DNA of 64,000 bases from Bacillus_BD sp050389805 (GTDB lineage: Bacteria; Bacillota; Bacilli; Bacillales; Cytobacillaceae): NCBI RefSeq assembly GCF_050389805.1, contig NZ_CP130945.1:1116001-1180000 (forward strand), given 5' to 3'. The position numbers and the translations under genes are program-made. Below, piece after piece: positions 36,743-46,120 of this stretch (its first letter is position 1; each line of letters begins with the position of its first letter). The notes below the pieces were generated by a model. The model did no database searches. It saw only the letters and a program-made list of their open reading frames with translations, and was not told the DNA's origin.

Positions 36743-37499
36743 AGGACTCCAGCTCCTTCCATATAATTTGAAATAGCTGTTGGTATGTTTCGTGATTTCG
36801 AGCTTGGAAAGGAGGAAGGTGGCGCAATTCTTCTGGGACGAGAAATGTCTTATGGATTTGACCTGGGCGGGCAGAGAAGAGAAAGATGCGGTCACTCATC
36901 GCGATCGCTTCACCAATATCATGAGTAACCAAGATGGCTGTTTTTTGAAAAGACTTTAAGGTTTCTGATACAAGATCTTCTAAATGAAGTTTCGTTTGGA
37001 AATCAAGCGCTGAAAAAGGTTCGTCAAGCATTAATAGTTTTGGTTCCGTTGCCAATGTTCTAACCAACGCAACACGCTGTCTCATGCCACCAGATAGCTG
37101 TTTAGGATATTGACCTTCGAACCCATTTAAGCCCATCTTGTTAAGCAATTCCAGCGTTTTTTGTTTTTTTGATTCATCTAGCCTATCACTTATTTTTAAA
37201 CCTAGCAAAATGTTTTCTTCAATCGTTTTCCAAGGAAACAAGTAATCCTGTTGAAGCATATAACCAATGTCATTTTCTTTAGGATTGATTGATTTACCCT
37301 CTAATGTAACAACCCCCTCGGTTGGCCGTAATAACCCAGCGATGATGGAAAGCAAGGTCGTTTTACCACAGCCACTAGGACCGATAAAGGAAATAAATTC
37401 TCCTTCCTCGATATTAAGGGAAATATCAGAGAGGGCGGTTGTTGCCGTTGTTTTTGTGAAATAAGTATGACTGACGTTTTTAATTTTCAAAAAGACCAT
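36726..37499 (-). CDS. ytlC: ABC transporter ATP-binding protein (YtlC-like)
   Basis: This is a 257-residue ABC ATPase. Walker A is GPSGCGKTTLL (about residues 40-50), Q-loop around GYMLQQDYLFPW, signature LSGGMRQR, Walker B LLMLDEPFSALD, and the switch His in TAILVTHD. It is of the SsuB/TauB/ThiZ type. It lies between the substrate-binding protein gene and the permease gene and overlaps the latter. Confidence 0.92.
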   Translation of the reverse strand: MVFLKIKNVSHTYFTKTTATTALSDISLNIEEGEFISFIGPSGCGKTTLLSIIAGLLRPTEGVVTLEGKSINPKENDIGYMLQQDYLFPWKTIEENILLGLKISDRLDESKKQKTLELLNKMGLNGFEGQYPKQLSGGMRQRVALVRTLATEPKLLMLDEPFSALDFQTKLHLEDLVSETLKSFQKTAILVTHDIGEAIAMSDRIFLFSARPGQIHKTFLVPEELRHLPPFQARNHETYQQLFQIIWKELESFENTN

Positions 37500-37533
37500 G
37501 ATCGATTGCCCTCCTAAAAAAATGTAATAACCG

Positions 37534-38538
37534 CTATTTCATGACCTTTTCTGCAAATTCAGTGTTCACAAGCTCCTCATAGTCAATACGCTCTGGAAGC
37601 TCACCAGCTTCATCCATAATATTTTGTAGATTCTCCCACTCTTCTTCATCTAAGACAGGGTTCGTTGCAAAGGATTCTTGACTTTTATAACGTTCAATCG
37701 AAGATTCAATAATTTCTAAATCTGTATCGGCGAAATATTTTTCAATTAGTTTAGCGGTATCGGTAGAACTATTTTCATAAACCCATTGCTGTGCCTTATA
37801 GATCGCAGTAGTAAACTTTTCAACCGTTTCATCATTTTCAGTTAAATAGCTTTCTTTTGTCATAAAGGTTGTATATGGGACATGACCTGATTCAGTTCCA
37901 AAGGAAGCTACAATATACCCTCTACCTTCTTTTTCAAACATGCTGGCTTGTGGCTCAAATAGTTGAACAAAATCGCCTGTTCCTGAGATAAATGCATTGG
38001 CAATGTTTGCAAAATCAATATTTTGAATTAAATTTAAATCATTGTGAGGATGTATCCCATGTTGCTTAAGGACAAATTCACCGACCATTTGTGGCATGCC
38101 GCCTTTTCTTTGACCCAAAAAATCGCTGTCTTTCAGCATATCCCAGCTAAAGTCCTCTATTTTCTCACGTGAAACAAGAAATGTACCATCTGTTTGAGTA
38201 AGCTGTGCAAAATTGATGATCGGATCAGTAGACCCTTGAGATGAAACATAAATGGATGTTTCAGACCCAACTAAAGCAATGTCTGCTCCATCCGAAATAA
38301 GAGCTGTCATGGTTTTATCTCCGCCCCAAACTGTTGTCACTTCAACTTCTAGACCTTCTTCTTCAAAAAAACCTTGTTCAACTGCAACATATAATGGTGC
38401 ATAAAAGACAGAACGAGTTACCTCTGCGACACGAACCTTTTCTAAATCTGAATCCTTAGAACCGAAATTACAAGCAGCAAGCCCCACCATTAGAATAGAA
38501 ACCATAAAGAGGAATAAGATCTTTCTCCACCTTTTCAA
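37534..38538 (-). CDS. ytlA: ABC transporter substrate-binding lipoprotein (NMT1/SsuA type, YtlA-like)
   Basis: This is a 334-residue lipoprotein: signal peptide with lipobox GLAAC (Cys23), then the NMT1/SsuA-like fold with VRVAEVTRSVFYAPLYVAVEQGFF and VEVTTVWGGDKTMTALISDGADIALVG. This set of receptors takes up sulfonates, nitrate, taurine or thiamine precursors. No TPP riboswitch or S-box precedes the gene, so the substrate stays open. A TATAAT lies about 45 bp upstream of the start (38584-38589 on the minus strand). Orthologous to the ytlA-ytlC-ytlD set of B. subtilis. Confidence 0.88.
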   Translation of the reverse strand: MKRWRKILFLFMVSILMVGLAACNFGSKDSDLEKVRVAEVTRSVFYAPLYVAVEQGFFEEEGLEVEVTTVWGGDKTMTALISDGADIALVGSETSIYVSSQGSTDPIINFAQLTQTDGTFLVSREKIEDFSWDMLKDSDFLGQRKGGMPQMVGEFVLKQHGIHPHNDLNLIQNIDFANIANAFISGTGDFVQLFEPQASMFEKEGRGYIVASFGTESGHVPYTTFMTKESYLTENDETVEKFTTAIYKAQQWVYENSSTDTAKLIEKYFADTDLEIIESSIERYKSQESFATNPVLDEEEWENLQNIMDEAGELPERIDYEELVNTEFAEKVMK

Positions 38539-38650
38539 ATAAAAAATCCTCCTTTTAACTCAAATCATTTAAGTAGCCTAGATTATAGTATGTAGTAGGA
38601 AAAAATGTGTGAATGCCTAATTTCACTGGAATTAAAACTATTTTTAAATA

Positions 38651-38693
38651 AAAGTACCCCATCACTTTAAAATTGAGAATGGGGTACATTTGT
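38651..38693 (-). terminator. Terminator after the CAP-domain lipoprotein gene
   Basis: GTACCCCAT and ATGGGGTAC form a 9-bp stem around a 16-nt loop. On the minus strand the stem is followed by TTTTATTT. Confidence 0.75.
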
Positions 38694-38701
38694 AAAATAT
38701 T

Positions 38702-39691
38702 TTATTTTCCTATAAACATTTGTGTCCAGTGGTTTCCGGTCTGTTCATAACCAACTCCGATATGTGTGAAGTTGCCATTTAAAATATTTTTACGGTGACC
38801 TTCACTGTTCATCCAAGCGTTAACAACTTCCTGTGGGGTTCTCTGACCTTGGGCAATATTTTCCCCAGCTGTTCGGTAAGAAACGCCAAAGTCTCTCATC
38901 ATATCAAATGGAGAACCGTATGTTGGACTTGTATGTGAGAAATACCCATTTTTTTGCATGTCTTCTGATTTCGTTTGAGCAACATTACTTAACTTAGTAT
39001 CAAGTTGCAGATCAGATAATCCATTTTTACGACGTTGTTCATTTGTTAAATCAACCACTTGCTTTGCGTAATTACTAATATTTCCAGAGGTTTGCTGTTG
39101 TTGTGCAGGCTTTGTTGTATTCGGTGTCTGCTGGTTGTTTTGTGCTGTCGTATTTTTTTGCTGTTGCTGTCTAGGCTGTTCGATCCCAACTTGGGCTTGA
39201 TTCCTTTGTCCCTGCGTAGTTCTTCTACCTTCTTGATATTCATTAATAGGGACAAATTTGTATCGTGCTTCTTGAATACGAATCGCTCTTGTGTGTGGAT
39301 AATCTTTGCTTGATTTTGACGTTGTTAAGCTGGAAAGCGATCCATTTCGATTATTAACTGCGGTTAAGTCATACTCATTACCGCCTTTTCGGTTATCGTA
39401 ATTTTCTGTTAATGGTCCACGATGATCCATTAAGTTGTTGTCGTGATCATCCGCAAAAATACCTTCGCGGTCTAAGACATTCATGCGATTATTGTTATCG
39501 TTGTTTCTCGTTTGATTTGCCCGGTAATTCACTCTATTTAAATAACTGTCATCCGTATTGTTTCGATTCCACGTTGTGTTGCCTTGGTTTCGATTTTGTA
39601 CATCCATTGCAGTATCATTGTCATTGTTACAAGCTGCAAGGCCTAATATAAGCGCAGGGGCGATTAAAACTTTCAATTTTCTTTTTATCAT
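38702..39691 (-). CDS. CAP/SCP-domain lipoprotein (YkwD-like)
   Basis: This is a 329-residue lipoprotein. The signal peptide ends LGLAAC. A long low-complexity Asn/Gln/Arg-rich stretch follows (about 22-205), including TTAQNNQQTPNTTKPAQQQQ. The C-terminal CAP domain has VVDLTNEQRRKNGL, YFSHTSPTYGSPFDMM, GENIAQGQRTPQEVVNAWMN and HIGVGYEQTG. Bacillus CAP proteins occur on the cell surface and in spores; their function is unclear. Start is ATG 39691 after AAGGAGG; the longer frame upstream is unsupported. Confidence 0.88.
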   Translation of the reverse strand: MIKRKLKVLIAPALILGLAACNNDNDTAMDVQNRNQGNTTWNRNNTDDSYLNRVNYRANQTRNNDNNNRMNVLDREGIFADDHDNNLMDHRGPLTENYDNRKGGNEYDLTAVNNRNGSLSSLTTSKSSKDYPHTRAIRIQEARYKFVPINEYQEGRRTTQGQRNQAQVGIEQPRQQQQKNTTAQNNQQTPNTTKPAQQQQTSGNISNYAKQVVDLTNEQRRKNGLSDLQLDTKLSNVAQTKSEDMQKNGYFSHTSPTYGSPFDMMRDFGVSYRTAGENIAQGQRTPQEVVNAWMNSEGHRKNILNGNFTHIGVGYEQTGNHWTQMFIGK

Positions 39692-39921
39692 TTGTATTGC
39701 CTCCTTATTTGTGGAATACGTTATTATTTTCTCGGTAATGACAAAAAGTATTGATGGCAATAACCGTTTAATTTGGGAGTGTATATTTTAAAATGCTTTA
39801 CCATCCGGATTTAACAAATCTGCGACGTTCATTGGTCTAAAGAAGGAATTATGGTAAAATAAGAGAATGTCTATAAGCTCGAAATGTATTTTTTATACAT
39901 TTAAGAAAGAAGGTAGTACTT

Positions 39922-40665
39922 GTGATTGTAAAAACTGAGGAAGAATTGAAAAGTTTACAAGAAGTGGGAAAAATAATGGGGACAATCCGGGATGAAATGA
40001 TTAAAATGACAAAACCGGGTGTTACCACAAAGGAATTAGATGATTTTGCTGGTGAATTATTTGAAAAATATGGAGCCATTTCTGGTCCAAAAGGCGAATA
40101 TGATTTCCCAGGCTTTACTTGTATAAGTGTAAATGATGAAGTTGCTCATGGGATTCCAGGAGACCGTGTTATCCAAGAGGGCGATTTGGTAAATATTGAT
40201 GTATCTGGTTCCAAAAATGGCTACTTTGCAGATACTGGTTTGTCTTTTGTTGTAGGTGAAGGTGACCCAATTCTTTATAAAATTTGTGACGTTGCAAAAA
40301 ATGCATTTGAGGCGGGATTATCGAAGTTTAGAGTTGGTGGACGGAAAAATGCCATCGGTAAAATGGTATATCAAACTGCAAGAGCCAATGGCTTAACCGT
40401 GATTATGAATTTGACCGGACATGGGGTTGGAAGAGCCTTACATGAAGCACCGGATCATATTTTAAATTATTATGATTCATGGGATAAAGAATTATTAAAA
40501 GAAGGTCAGGTTATTGCCTTCGAACCATTTATTTCCACTGGTGCCCAAGAAGTTTACCAAAAAAACGATGGATGGACCTACGCAACTGAAGATAAAAGCT
40601 TTGTTGCTCAAATCGAACATACGGTTATCGTGACCAAAGATGGACCGTTGATTATCACAAAGTAA
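39922..40665 (+). CDS. map: Methionine aminopeptidase, type I (MapB/YflG-like)
   Basis: MetAP removes the N-terminal Met from new proteins. The 247-residue product has the pita-bread fold motifs and metal ligands: NIDVSG (Asp), FADTG (Asp), GHGVGRALHEAP (His), AFEPF (Glu) and QIEHTV (Glu). VNDEVAHGIPG carries the substrate His. It starts with GTG 39922. In length and sequence it is closer to the second Bacillus enzyme (YflG/MapB) than to the MapA next to secY. Confidence 0.92.
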   Translation: MIVKTEEELKSLQEVGKIMGTIRDEMIKMTKPGVTTKELDDFAGELFEKYGAISGPKGEYDFPGFTCISVNDEVAHGIPGDRVIQEGDLVNIDVSGSKNGYFADTGLSFVVGEGDPILYKICDVAKNAFEAGLSKFRVGGRKNAIGKMVYQTARANGLTVIMNLTGHGVGRALHEAPDHILNYYDSWDKELLKEGQVIAFEPFISTGAQEVYQKNDGWTYATEDKSFVAQIEHTVIVTKDGPLIITK

Positions 40666-40674
40666 GAATATATC

Positions 40675-40711
40675 GTCCTCAAGAGTTCCTGAACACTTGA
40701 GGACTTTTTGG
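40675..40711 (+). terminator. Terminator after map
   Basis: GTCCTCAAG and CTTGAGGAC form a perfect 9-bp stem with a 12-nt loop, followed by five T residues. The next gene starts 46 nt after the stem. Confidence 0.85.
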
Positions 40712-40749
40712 TTATAATAAGGTTAAAATATTACGTTTTAGGTGAAAAC

Positions 40750-41538
40750 ATGAAAAACATTATTTTACATAAACAAAAATTTCCATCACCACACCCTGGA
40801 ATCCAATTATCAATAGTGACCTATGATGTTCATGGTTTAAAAGTGAAGGGGCTTTTAGCGGAGCCGAAAGATGGGAAGGCTTACGACGGCTTTTTGTATT
40901 TACGAGGTGGAATTAAAAATGTTGGCAGAGTGAGGCCCGCTCGAATTGTTCAGTTTGCTTCAGAAGGGTTTATTGTATTTGCTCCTTTTTATCGAGGCAA
41001 TCAAGGGGGAGAGGGAAATGAGGACTTTGCTGGCGAAGACCGTGAAGATGCGTTTGCAGGATTCCAGGTACTCTCTTCGATGGAAAGGGTAAAGAACATC
41101 CATATATTTGGATTTTCCCGTGGAGGAGTAATGGCTCTATTAACGGGGCTTACGTTTCCAAATGCTGCATCTATCGTTACTTGGGGTGGCGTTAGTGATA
41201 TGAGTTTAACATATGAGGAGCGCAAAGATTTACGAAGAATGATGAAAAGGGTGATTGGGGGAACTCCTACGAAAGTGCCTGATGAATATGAATTTCGCAC
41301 ACCCTTATACGAATTAGAGCAACTTCAAACACCTGTGTTAATTATACACGGTTGTAAGGATACAAATGTTTCGGTGGAACACGCTTACCGATTAGAAAAA
41401 AGACTTAAAGAATTAAACAAAAAAGTAGAAACTTGGTATTTTGAGGACTATACACATTATTTTCCTCCGGCAATGAATCGAAAAATTGTGACCGACTTAG
41501 CAACATGGATGAAAATCCAAACAGATATGATAGAATGA
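40750..41538 (+). CDS. ytmA: Alpha/beta hydrolase, prolyl-oligopeptidase type (YtmA-like)
   Basis: This is a 262-residue alpha/beta hydrolase of the S9 type. The nucleophile Ser is in FGFSRGGVMALLTG, the Asp in IIHGCKDTNVSVEHA, and the His in FEDYTHYFPPAMNR. It may be a peptidase or an esterase; the substrate is unknown. ATG 40750 follows TAGGTGAA, and an earlier in-frame GTG/ATG lacks a site. It is followed 38 bp later by ytmB, probably in one transcript. Confidence 0.85.
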   Translation: MKNIILHKQKFPSPHPGIQLSIVTYDVHGLKVKGLLAEPKDGKAYDGFLYLRGGIKNVGRVRPARIVQFASEGFIVFAPFYRGNQGGEGNEDFAGEDREDAFAGFQVLSSMERVKNIHIFGFSRGGVMALLTGLTFPNAASIVTWGGVSDMSLTYEERKDLRRMMKRVIGGTPTKVPDEYEFRTPLYELEQLQTPVLIIHGCKDTNVSVEHAYRLEKRLKELNKKVETWYFEDYTHYFPPAMNRKIVTDLATWMKIQTDMIE

Positions 41539-41576
41539 AAGTGAATCAAAATTACTCAAGCTAAGGTGGGGTTCTT

Positions 41577-41819
41577 ATGGGAATGCCTTTAGAGTTGAAT
41601 ACCATGATCGTGACAAAGGGAAGAGAAAAAAGAATAAGCGATAATGATTTCGTATTGGTAAAAGACGATTATCGATTATACCCGCTTGAAATTCCAATCG
41701 AGGTTCGAAAAACGAAAGATGGAGAAATAACAGCAATGGCCATGATTAACAAATTAGAGTGGGAAAACAATTTAACGACCATTACGTATCGTTTGATTTC
41801 TCTTCATTCGACAAATTAA
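41577..41819 (+). CDS. ytmB: DUF2584 family protein YtmB
   Basis: This is an 80-residue soluble protein matching the YtmB/DUF2584 family: MGMPLELNTMIVTKGREKRI, DDYRLYPLEIPIEVRKTKDG and a beta-rich C-terminus. Function is unknown. AAGGTGGGG precedes the ATG. Always close to ytmA in Bacillus, as I recall. A strong terminator follows. Confidence 0.85.
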   Translation: MGMPLELNTMIVTKGREKRISDNDFVLVKDDYRLYPLEIPIEVRKTKDGEITAMAMINKLEWENNLTTITYRLISLHSTN

Positions 41820-41826
41820 ATGAAAT

Positions 41827-41867
41827 AGAAAAAACCGCAACGGTATAAAACGGGTTGCGGTTTTTTT
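41827..41867. terminator. Terminator between ytmB and pckA
   Basis: AAAAACCGCAAC and GTTGCGGTTTTTTT form a 12-bp stem around a 12-nt loop, with flanking A and T runs. It can act for both convergent genes. Confidence 0.88.
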
Positions 41868-41940
41868 ATTCACTCATTAGTATGTCATAATTAGTAGAAG
41901 CAAATGGAACACTTAACAATAAATTTACAATAGAAAGAGA

Positions 41941-43527
41941 TTAGGCAATGGGCCCACCTTTCGTAACTATTTCTGGTGAAACATTTGAGAATTTTTTGAA
42001 ATTCTCACGGAATTTTTTTGCCAGTTCTTTTGCTTTTTCTTCATAATGTTTTTGATCATCCCATGTAAGATTGGGCTGCAATACTTGATCAGGGACACCA
42101 GGAACATGTAAAGGAATATCTAAACCAAAGATTTCATCTTTTTTAGTTTCAACGTTAGATAATTCACCTTCTAATGCGGCTTGAATCATGGCGCGTGTAT
42201 ATGAGAGTTTCATACGACTTCCTACGCCGTATTCTCCACCTGTCCATCCAGTATTGACAAGAAATACATTGGCATTATGCTCACTGATCTTCTCACCTAA
42301 CATGTCAGCATAACGTGTAGCAGGAAGTGGTAAGAACGGTGCCCCAAAGCATGTCGAGAAAGTCGCTTCTGGGGATGTAACTCCACGTTCTGTTCCAGCT
42401 AGCTTGGAAGTATAGCCGCTTAGGAAGTGGTACATAGCTTGTTCTTTTGTTAACTTCGCAATAGGAGGCAATACACCAAAGGCATCTGCTGTTAGGAATA
42501 CAATGGTATTTGGATGCCCTGCAACACTTGGATCAACAATATTATCAATGGCTTGTAGGGAGTAGGCGGCACGAGTATTTTCAGTTAAAGAGCCATCATC
42601 GTAATCCGCTACTCTTGATTCTGAATCTATTATAACGTTTTCAAGAACAGCACCAAATGCAATCGCATCAAAAATTTGAGGCTCTTTTTCATAAGAAAGG
42701 TTGATACATTTTGCATAGCAACCTCCTTCAATATTGAATACACCATTATTGGTCCAGCCATGTTCATCGTCACCGATTAGCTTTCTGTTTGGATCGGTAG
42801 ATAGAGTCGTCTTTCCGGTACCCGATAAACCAAAGAATAAGGCGACATCGCCCTCTCTACCAACATTAGAAGAACAATGCATTGGTAAGATACCGCTCTC
42901 AGGTAATAGGTAGTTCATGACGGAGAAAATGGATTTTTTGATTTCTCCTGCATATTCCGTCCCACCGATTAATACCGTTCTTTGTTCAAAAGAAATAATA
43001 ATAAAGGTTTCTGAATCTGTACCATCAATGGCTGGATCTGCTTTAAAATTAGGTGCAGAAATAACCGTGAAGCCAGCATCATGCTCAAGTAATTCATCTT
43101 TGTAAGGTCGGATGAATAGTTGGTGTGCAAAAAGATTATGCCATGCAAATTCATTGATGACTTGGATTGGTAAGCGATTATTCTTATCCGCTCCAGCGAA
43201 TCCTTTGAAAACAAATATTTCGTCTTTTTCCTTTAAATAATCTAATACCTTGTGATAAAGATTAGCAAATATTTCCTTTGAGATTGGTTGATTAATAGAT
43301 CCCCAGTCAATTTTATCTTTTACAGAATCCTCTTCAACGATAAATTTATCCTTTGGTGATCTACCTGTATATTTACCAGTTGTTGCAACAATAGCTCCAG
43401 TTGAGGTTAATTGTCCTTCGTTACGGGATAATACTTTTTCAACGAGTTGTGGAACAGAAAGTTGAATTCGAACATTTTGACCTTTGAGAAATTGAGTAAT
43501 TTCATGTTCAATACCTACAGAACTCAT
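41941..43527 (-). CDS. pckA: Phosphoenolpyruvate carboxykinase (ATP)
   Basis: PckA makes phosphoenolpyruvate from oxaloacetate and ATP in gluconeogenesis. At 528 residues it has the kinase-1a loop GLSGTGKTTLS (233-243) and the metal-binding GDDEH (252-256), plus TGRSPKDKF near 54-62. It is a single-gene unit transcribed toward ytmB. A CcpN-like site covers the -10 of the likely promoter, matching glucose repression of pckA by CcpN in B. subtilis. Confidence 0.97.
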   Translation of the reverse strand: MSSVGIEHEITQFLKGQNVRIQLSVPQLVEKVLSRNEGQLTSTGAIVATTGKYTGRSPKDKFIVEEDSVKDKIDWGSINQPISKEIFANLYHKVLDYLKEKDEIFVFKGFAGADKNNRLPIQVINEFAWHNLFAHQLFIRPYKDELLEHDAGFTVISAPNFKADPAIDGTDSETFIIISFEQRTVLIGGTEYAGEIKKSIFSVMNYLLPESGILPMHCSSNVGREGDVALFFGLSGTGKTTLSTDPNRKLIGDDEHGWTNNGVFNIEGGCYAKCINLSYEKEPQIFDAIAFGAVLENVIIDSESRVADYDDGSLTENTRAAYSLQAIDNIVDPSVAGHPNTIVFLTADAFGVLPPIAKLTKEQAMYHFLSGYTSKLAGTERGVTSPEATFSTCFGAPFLPLPATRYADMLGEKISEHNANVFLVNTGWTGGEYGVGSRMKLSYTRAMIQAALEGELSNVETKKDEIFGLDIPLHVPGVPDQVLQPNLTWDDQKHYEEKAKELAKKFRENFKKFSNVSPEIVTKGGPIA

Positions 43528-43590
43528 CCAGTTGATACCTTCCTTTATTAAATATTTTGATTATTCAGTGTGACATTTTATTATAAAAGT

Positions 43591-43618
43591 AGTATAGCAC
43601 AATTATTTTATTAGTCTA
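43591..43618 (-). promoter_or_regulatory. pckA promoter with CcpN-like operator
   Basis: On the minus strand TGTGCTATACT (43601-43591) fits the CcpN consensus TRTGHYATAYW as I remember it, and its last six bases are a -10 (TATACT). TAGACT, 16 bp upstream (43618-43613), serves as a weak -35. Blocking this promoter during growth on glucose is the expected role. Regulator identity is inferred from B. subtilis. Confidence 0.55.
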
Positions 43619-43713
43619 TACTAATAGAAAAGATTTTTGGTTTTTTTAGTAATTTTTTCCTTCTTATTTATATTGTGAAAAAGTAATCAAATTAGTAAAA
43701 ACGTTTAAATTCA

Positions 43714-43742
43714 TTGACACTTTTTTAACAGTACGATAACAT
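43714..43742 (+). promoter_or_regulatory. Promoter of the SAM riboswitch-metK transcript
   Basis: A perfect TTGACA (43714-43719), 17 bp, and TAACAT (43737-43742) lie just upstream of the riboswitch. Transcription would start near 43750. Confidence 0.75.
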
Positions 43743-43761
43743 GATGACTTGAACGGATACT

Positions 43762-43915
43762 CTCTTATCCTGAGCTGGTGGAGGGACAGACCCTATGAAA
43801 CCCAGCAACCTGCTATTCTTACGTTAACTTTTTATTTGATTATTAAGTAATTTATAACGTCTGAAGAGTAAAGGTGCTAATCTGTTGCAGGGAAATATTC
43901 CTTGAACGATAAGAG
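43762..43915 (+). promoter_or_regulatory. SAM-I (S-box) riboswitch
   Basis: P1 arms CTCTTATC and GATAAGAG close the aptamer. Conserved parts are GAGCTGGTGGAGGGACAGACCC, the ATGAAACCCAGCAACC segment, AAGGTGCTAATCTGTTGCAG and the P4-P1 joining region. Bound S-adenosylmethionine would favour the terminator downstream. The P3 hairpin region is longer and more AT-rich than usual. Confidence 0.95.
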
Positions 43916-43940
43916 TGAAGGGTGCAAATCATTTGCTTAC

Positions 43941-43969
43941 AACCTTTTCACTTATGAAAAGGTTTTTTG
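43941..43969 (+). terminator. SAM riboswitch terminator
   Basis: AACCTTTTCA and TGAAAAGGTT form a 10-bp stem with a short loop, followed by TTTTGT. It is the expression platform of the S-box. A further 215 nt of AT-rich leader without a clear gene precedes metK. Confidence 0.85.
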
Positions 43970-44183
43970 TATTTATCTTTTAAAAGCCATATCAATAAAC
44001 TTAAGGTGCACAAGGTTTTTTGTGTACAAGCTCATGTATAAAAATTAATGAGCCCTGTCTTAAATGTGGATAGCAAACCCACAATTTTTCCATACTACTA
44101 CTTAGGGAAAATGAGTTCCGTATCAAAAGGGGTAATGAGGATATAATTCGAATACTCTTTACATATATAAGGAGGAAATCAGA

Positions 44184-45380
44184 TTGTCAAAACGACGCTT
44201 GTTTACTTCAGAGTCTGTAACAGAAGGACATCCTGATAAAATTTGTGACCAAATATCTGATGCGATTTTAGATGCCATTATCGCAAAGGATCCTAATGCA
44301 CGAGTGGCAGCTGAAACATCTGTAAACACAGGTTTAGTATTAGTTGCCGGTGAAATTACCACTTCAACATATGTGGATATTCCCAAAATAGTTCGTAAAA
44401 CGATAAAAGACATTGGTTATACGAGAGCAAAATATGGTTTTGATTCTGAAACTTGTGCAGTACTAACTTCTATTGATGAACAATCTCCAGATATTGCTAT
44501 GGGTGTTGATAAAGCATTAGAAGCACGTGAAGGAACAATGACGGAAGAAGAAATTGAGGCAATTGGAGCAGGTGACCAAGGCTTAATGTTTGGGTTCGCC
44601 TGTAATGAAACGGAAGAGTTAATGCCTTTACCCATTTCTTTAGCGCATAAACTATCGCTCCGTCTTGCTGAGGTTAGAAAAGAAGAGGTTTTATCTTATA
44701 TTCGTCCAGATGGAAAAACACAAGTAACAGTTGAATATGATGAAAATAATCAACCTGTTCGAATTGACACAATCGTTATCTCAACACAACATGATCCAGA
44801 AGTCAGTCTTGAGCATATTCAACGTGATCTAAAAGAATTTGTTATCAAACCAGTAGTTCCAAAGGCATTAATTGATGAAAAAACGAAATATTTCATTAAT
44901 CCAACTGGACGCTTTGTGATCGGCGGACCACAAGGAGATGCTGGACTTACAGGTAGAAAAATAATTGTGGATACGTATGGTGGATATGCACGCCACGGTG
45001 GAGGAGCCTTTTCAGGTAAGGATCCAACGAAAGTGGATCGTTCAGCAGCGTACGCAGCGCGCTATGTGGCTAAAAATATTGTAGCCGCTGGATTAGCGGA
45101 TAAAGTTGAAGTACAGTTTGCATATGCAATTGGTGTAGCACGTCCTGTTTCCATTTCTATTGATACGTTTGGAACCGGAAAAGTTGAAGAGGAGATCTTA
45201 GAAGAATTGGTAAGTAAATATTTTGATTTACGTCCAGCAGGTATCATCAAGATGCTTGATCTCCGTCGCCCAATTTATAAACAAACAGCGGCATATGGTC
45301 ATTTTGGTCGCACAGATTTGGATTTACCATGGGAACGTACCGATAAAGCAGAAATACTACGTAAACATGCAGGGCTATAA
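44184..45380 (+). CDS. metK: S-adenosylmethionine synthetase
   Basis: MetK makes S-adenosylmethionine from methionine and ATP. At 398 residues it begins TSESVTEGHPDKICDQISDA and has GAGDQGLMFGFA (near 130) and GGGAFSGKDPTKVDRSAAY (near 272), the two PROSITE signatures. It starts with TTG 44184 after AAGGAGGAAA. End-product control by the S-box upstream is expected. Confidence 0.98.
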   Translation: MSKRRLFTSESVTEGHPDKICDQISDAILDAIIAKDPNARVAAETSVNTGLVLVAGEITTSTYVDIPKIVRKTIKDIGYTRAKYGFDSETCAVLTSIDEQSPDIAMGVDKALEAREGTMTEEEIEAIGAGDQGLMFGFACNETEELMPLPISLAHKLSLRLAEVRKEEVLSYIRPDGKTQVTVEYDENNQPVRIDTIVISTQHDPEVSLEHIQRDLKEFVIKPVVPKALIDEKTKYFINPTGRFVIGGPQGDAGLTGRKIIVDTYGGYARHGGGAFSGKDPTKVDRSAAYAARYVAKNIVAAGLADKVEVQFAYAIGVARPVSISIDTFGTGKVEEEILEELVSKYFDLRPAGIIKMLDLRRPIYKQTAAYGHFGRTDLDLPWERTDKAEILRKHAGL

Positions 45381-45384
45381 TATA

Positions 45385-45426
45385 ATCAAAAAAGGATTGC
45401 ATATCGATATGCAATCCTTTTTTGAT
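45385..45426. terminator. Terminator between metK and ytoA
   Basis: ATCAAAAAAGGATTGCATAT and its perfect complement form a continuous palindrome centred on CG at 45405-45406. It is rich in flanking A and T and suited to stop both convergent genes. Confidence 0.85.
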
Positions 45427-45458
45427 TAATCAGGATAATGTTGGAAAAGTGGAAGATA

Positions 45459-45986
45459 CTATAGATAATTAGGCTTTTCATTTAGCGATTTATAATAGAT
45501 CCCTTTCACAACATAATCATTTCTAATCCGATCCATATCAGCTTTATCTTCTGCAGTAAGTTCACGAATTACTTTGACTGGTCTTCCGAAGGCGAGGGTA
45601 CCAGGTGGAATCTTTTTACCTTGTGGGACAAGGCTGCCAGCGCCAATAAATGCTCCTTCACCAATTTCGGCATCATCTAAAATGATGGATCCCATCCCGA
45701 TAAGGGCGTTTTCTTTTATTCTGCAACTATGAAGTATGACTTGATGACCGATCGTTACGCCATCTTCGATGATTAGGGGAGTATTGGGACTTTGGTGCAG
45801 TACCGAGTTATCTTGGATGTTTACTCTATTTCCGATTACTGTCGGGGAAACGTCACCTCTTATAACGGTATTAAACCAAATCGATGATTCCTCACCAATG
45901 ACAACATCTCCTGTAATGGTAACATAATCAGCAATAAACGCGGATTGGGCAATTTTGGGGACCTTTCCTTTGTATGGATAGATCAT
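45459..45986 (-). CDS. ytoA: Gamma-carbonic anhydrase-like hexapeptide protein (YtoA)
   Basis: This is a 175-residue left-handed beta-helix protein with many hexapeptide repeats (IGEESS, IGNRVN, IGHQVI, IGEGAF, IGAGSL). The three metal-binding His positions of the gamma-carbonic anhydrase family are present as His64, His81 and His86. Trimers are expected. Whether the Bacillus protein has carbonic anhydrase activity is not settled. It is divergent from the region before ytpA. Confidence 0.9.
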   Translation of the reverse strand: MIYPYKGKVPKIAQSAFIADYVTITGDVVIGEESSIWFNTVIRGDVSPTVIGNRVNIQDNSVLHQSPNTPLIIEDGVTIGHQVILHSCRIKENALIGMGSIILDDAEIGEGAFIGAGSLVPQGKKIPPGTLAFGRPVKVIRELTAEDKADMDRIRNDYVVKGIYYKSLNEKPNYL

Positions 45987-46120
45987 GATTCACGCTCCTT
46001 AAAACTCAAAGTAGATCAAAATGATATATTTTACTATCTAATGGTTAGTTAAATTTGTCAAAAGATTTGTTTTTAGCCATAATAAAGATACATTAATATT
46101 CTTATAGTAGAGTAATTCGA

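Noticed and set aside
39046..39791. Several frames on both strands over the CAP-domain gene
   Set aside because: They are out-of-frame readings of the Asn/Gln-rich low-complexity region; the CAP frame carries the lipobox and domain motifs.
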